Positions 62,170 through 64,000 of a DNA stretch of 64,000 bases are shown one piece after another. The notes under the pieces are model-generated. The model was given only the letters and a program-made list of their open reading frames with translations. It searched no databases and was not told the origin of the DNA. The first letter of the stretch is position 1; each line of letters begins with the position of its first letter. The translations under genes and the position numbers were made by a program. Origin of the DNA: Myxococcales bacterium (GTDB lineage: Bacteria; Myxococcota_A; Polyangia; Palsa-1104; JAEUJZ01); assembly GCA_016794365.1 (NCBI GenBank), contig JAEUKB010000069.1:1-64000 (forward strand). Direction: 5' to 3'.

Positions 62170-63210
62170 TTAGAACCGGAGCTTCTTGACCTCGGACGCG
62201 ACATGCTCGTCGGACAGGTGACTGTAAATCTGCGTCACCGCGACAGAGCTGTGACCGAGCAGCCGCTGAAGCGTGAGCAAGCTGCCACCAGCCATCAAAA
62301 AGTGCGAAGCGAAGGTGTGACGCAGCACATGCCACGGCGACCGAGGCACAGCCAGCCCCGCGCGACGATACAGACCGCGAATGTCGGGACGGATGGTTGT
62401 CGCGGTGCCTGTACTCGATGGACAGACGTATTCTCGCGATGGACAGCGCTTGTGCCACGCAAGCAGCGCGTCACAGAGCGGATCCGCGATCGGGATCACC
62501 CGCTCTCGGCGCGACTTGGTCGGACTGGAGCCATAGCCATTGCGAATCGTCAGCACGCCGCGAGCTAGATCCACCGCTCGCCAGCGCAGACCGTAGACCT
62601 CGCTCACACGGAGCCCGGCATACAGCGCCAGCCGCACAGCGATGCCCACTACGTCGCGCTCTTCATCGGCAGCAACGATCAGCGCAGCCACTTCTGCACG
62701 CGATAGGTATTCCACACGCTGATCCACCGTCGGAAGCTGAAGCTTGGACCAGGGATTTTCACCGACCAGCCCTTCGGCCATCGCCCAGCTCCACGCGGCT
62801 TTCAGCTTGGCAACCGTCAGCCGCAGCGTTCCAGCAGCCAGCTCCGCACTCAGCTTGCGAACCACGCGCACCGCATCCTGACGATCCACGACGCGATCCA
62901 GCAGCGGGAGCACCCGCGAAATCGTGTAGCGCTGCTTGATGGCCCACGCACTCCGATCGCGCGTACGCGGCTGGGCTTCCTCGATCCAGCGCGCAAGAAG
63001 GACGGTGCCATGGATGGGCTGCGGACGCTCTGACACGCCAAGCTGACGTCGCGCGGCCTGGGCTTCCAGCTCGACGAGGATGCGCCGAGCATCTGCCGCC
63101 GAGGCCGCCTTGGTCGCTTTCGCTTTCCTTTTGCCGTCGCTGTCAATGTAGCGAATGTACCAGCCAAGGAAGCGCCCTGCCCGGTTGAGCTTGCGGATCA
63201 CCTCACCCAT
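62170..63210 (-). CDS. Tyrosine recombinase (integrase) of element A
   Basis: The 346-residue protein has an Arm/core-binding part (about 60-150) and a catalytic domain with Arg201 (LYAGLRVSEV), Lys232 (SPTKSRRERV), His294-x-x-Arg297 (HVLRHTFASH), His320 (LLGHSSVAVT) and nucleophile Tyr329 (QIYSHL). All active-site residues are in place. It is only distantly like the integrase of element B, so the two elements were acquired separately. The start is 124 bp from the 17-bp repeat at the right end. It should act on that repeat (inference). Confidence 0.93.
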   Translation of the reverse strand: MGEVIRKLNRAGRFLGWYIRYIDSDGKRKAKATKAASAADARRILVELEAQAARRQLGVSERPQPIHGTVLLARWIEEAQPRTRDRSAWAIKQRYTISRVLPLLDRVVDRQDAVRVVRKLSAELAAGTLRLTVAKLKAAWSWAMAEGLVGENPWSKLQLPTVDQRVEYLSRAEVAALIVAADEERDVVGIAVRLALYAGLRVSEVYGLRWRAVDLARGVLTIRNGYGSSPTKSRRERVIPIADPLCDALLAWHKRCPSREYVCPSSTGTATTIRPDIRGLYRRAGLAVPRSPWHVLRHTFASHFLMAGGSLLTLQRLLGHSSVAVTQIYSHLSDEHVASEVKKLRF

Positions 63211-63323
63211 GCGTGCCCCTCGTGTGCCATCCGATCCGTCCTAACGTGCGTCGAGCCGGTCCACATCCGGCATGTATGCAAACCCACACCGCACTCGAAG
63301 TCCTGATAATTGCACGATTTTTT

Positions 63324-63337
63324 GTAATTTAAATTAC
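63324..63337. promoter_or_regulatory. 14-bp AT-rich palindrome beside the attachment site
   Basis: GTAATTTAAATTAC is a perfect palindrome overlapping the first 3 bases of the right attachment repeat of element A. It lies just inside the element and could be a binding site for the recombinase or host factor. Confidence 0.5.
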
Positions 63338-63351
63338 TTCATGACGAAGTA
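63335..63351. repeat. Attachment site of element A, right copy
   Basis: TACTTCATGACGAAGTA, identical to 46786-46802. To the right is the kinase N-terminal piece (minus strand KGNY then Y-F-V-M-K). To the left the next codon is TAA, supplied by the element. Confidence 0.88.
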
Positions 63352-63894
63352 GTAGTTGCCCTTTTCATCGAGCCCGACATCGTGGATCGGGACGATGTTC
63401 GGATGTTCGAGCTGACCGACGGTGCGCACTTCGCTGATGAAGCGCAGCAGCGCCGACGGATCGTGAGACGGAGGTCGATTCAGCCGCTTGAGCGCCACCG
63501 TCCGTCCGATGTCGTTGTCGCGGACCAGACAGACCTCGCCCATTCCGCCGCGACCCAGCTCTTTGATCGTTTCGTAGCGAGCGTTCGACTTGCGAACCAG
63601 CTCGACCTGCTCACCACGAACCTCGACGAGCGGAAGCACCGTGGTTTCACGCCGAAGTTCTTTGGACGTGTCCACAGATGATGTCGTCGCCGCCCGAACA
63701 GACGGAGCCAGTCCATCCCGTCCCGTGTCCGCAAACGGCCCGCTGTCTGCCGCCACCGTCTTGTCGCCAAGCAGTTGCGTCGCTTCACCACCCAGCGAGA
63801 TTCCTCTACCCGACGGAGAAACCACCGTTTCTACCGCAGAAATCAGCGGCGGCAGTCCCGCACTCACGCCACCAGACCCAGGCTGTCTACTCAT
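63352..63894 (-). pseudogene. Interrupted Ser/Thr kinase, N-terminal piece
   Basis: From ATG 63894 the minus strand codes about 70 residues rich in Ser/Gly/Thr, then the kinase N-lobe: YETIKELGRGGMGEVCLVRD (glycine loop), TVALKRLNRP (Lys), SEVRTVGQLEHPNIVPIHDV and GLDEKGNY. The attachment site adds Y-F-V-M-K and the element adds a stop, giving a 186-residue product. HRD, DFG and the C-lobe are missing here and found at 46641-46802 and 38911-39600. The joined gene would be about 464 codons with a C-terminal membrane helix. The promoter should lie upstream, near the window end. Confidence 0.92.
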
Positions 63895-64000
63895 CGCGAA
63901 GACCCAGTTCCTGCATTTTCTTACTGTACCTTAGGTCGTTTGCGCGGGTATCCGGCTCGTGCGAAATCCCAGCCTCCGCGCCGCGCAAAGCCGCTTGCCC
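63895..64000. other. Upstream region of the interrupted kinase
   Basis: No gene supported in the last 106 bp. The promoter of the kinase is expected here, but no clear -35/-10 pair was recognised. Confidence 0.3.

Larger units (their letters stand above)
46803..63351. mobile_element. Integrative element A (probably composite), inserted in kinase hinge codons
   Basis: A 16.5-kb insert bounded by perfect 17-bp repeats. The integrase gene (62170-63210) ends the right side. A third near-perfect site at 59660-59675 divides it into a 12.9-kb part without an integrase and a 3.7-kb part with one. The cargo is regulatory and envelope genes: LysR, kinase, sigma factor with kinase, MarR, TetR, lipoproteins, small enzymes and an M23 peptidase. 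No phage structural or conjugation genes were seen. Codon use is close to that of the chromosome, which suggests a related donor. Confidence 0.82.

Noticed and set aside
1..64000. tRNA gene as integration target for the elements
   Set aside because: No tRNA-like cloverleaf or T-loop sequence was noticed at either boundary; both junctions lie in codons of the kinase gene.

Overview
The window looks like a chromosomal segment of a myxobacterium or close relative (Myxococcota). It is moderately GC-rich. It holds eight distinguishable Hanks-type Ser/Thr kinase genes or gene pieces belonging to six kinases, many TPR, PEGA and beta-propeller lipoproteins, and a sigma factor resembling a Myxococcus-type sigma-70 family. 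No tRNA, rRNA, CRISPR array or transposase was seen. Family names come from recognising protein motifs by eye; no database search was run.

Region 1 (1-13.3 kb, all plus strand) is an envelope or signalling cluster. It starts with the C-terminal part of a membrane kinase with a PEGA domain, an overlapping TPR gene and an FG-GAP lipoprotein. It continues with a deacetylase-like exported protein, secreted proteins of unknown function, a large TPR/PEGA duplication protein, a coupled HEAT and beta-propeller/HEAT pair, and a DUF2780-like protein. Region 2 (13.3-21.4 kb) has an esterase lipoprotein, a beta-propeller lipoprotein with a TPR partner, a Wzx-like flippase with an unusual exported N-terminal part, and an MFS transporter. 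Region 3 (21.7-26.7 kb) is a 1468-residue polymorphic-toxin-like protein. Its central helical region resembles that of eCIS-linked DUF4157 proteins, and its AT-rich C-terminus carries deaminase-like zinc motifs. An AT-rich candidate immunity gene follows. Region 4 (26.7-38.9 kb) has a TonB-dependent receptor, an HExxH metallopeptidase lipoprotein, a second propeller lipoprotein, a HAD phosphatase, a second kinase/TPR/lipoprotein module and a GT4 glycosyltransferase.

Region 5 (38.9-63.9 kb) is the most striking part. One minus-strand kinase gene is broken into three collinear pieces: the N-terminus at 63352-63894, the middle at 46641-46802 and the C-terminus at 38914-39600. Joined at short direct repeats they give one uninterrupted frame of about 464 codons. 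Two unrelated integrative elements separate the pieces, each with its own tyrosine recombinase next to one end. Element B (39601-46640) entered exactly at the codons of the HRD catalytic-loop motif. It carries its own kinase, an unknown 382-residue protein, a degenerate gene pair, an XRE repressor, two small genes and an integrase. Element A (46803-63351) entered at a 17-bp site with 6-bp inverted arms, TACTTC-ATGAC-GAAGTA. It carries a LysR gene, a kinase with an HCD catalytic loop, a zinc-finger/kinase/TPR protein coupled to a sigma factor, lipoproteins, a MarR operon with a palindromic operator, a TetR/fatty-acid-hydroxylase pair, an M23 peptidase and an integrase. A third 16-bp copy of the site at 59660 suggests that A is a tandem accretion of two elements, only one of which encodes an integrase.

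The recurring themes are envelope signalling (kinase plus TPR plus lipoprotein) and kinases as both the target and the cargo of mobile DNA. If excision is still possible it would restore the interrupted kinase in frame, so the arrangement may act as a genetic switch. That last point is inference.
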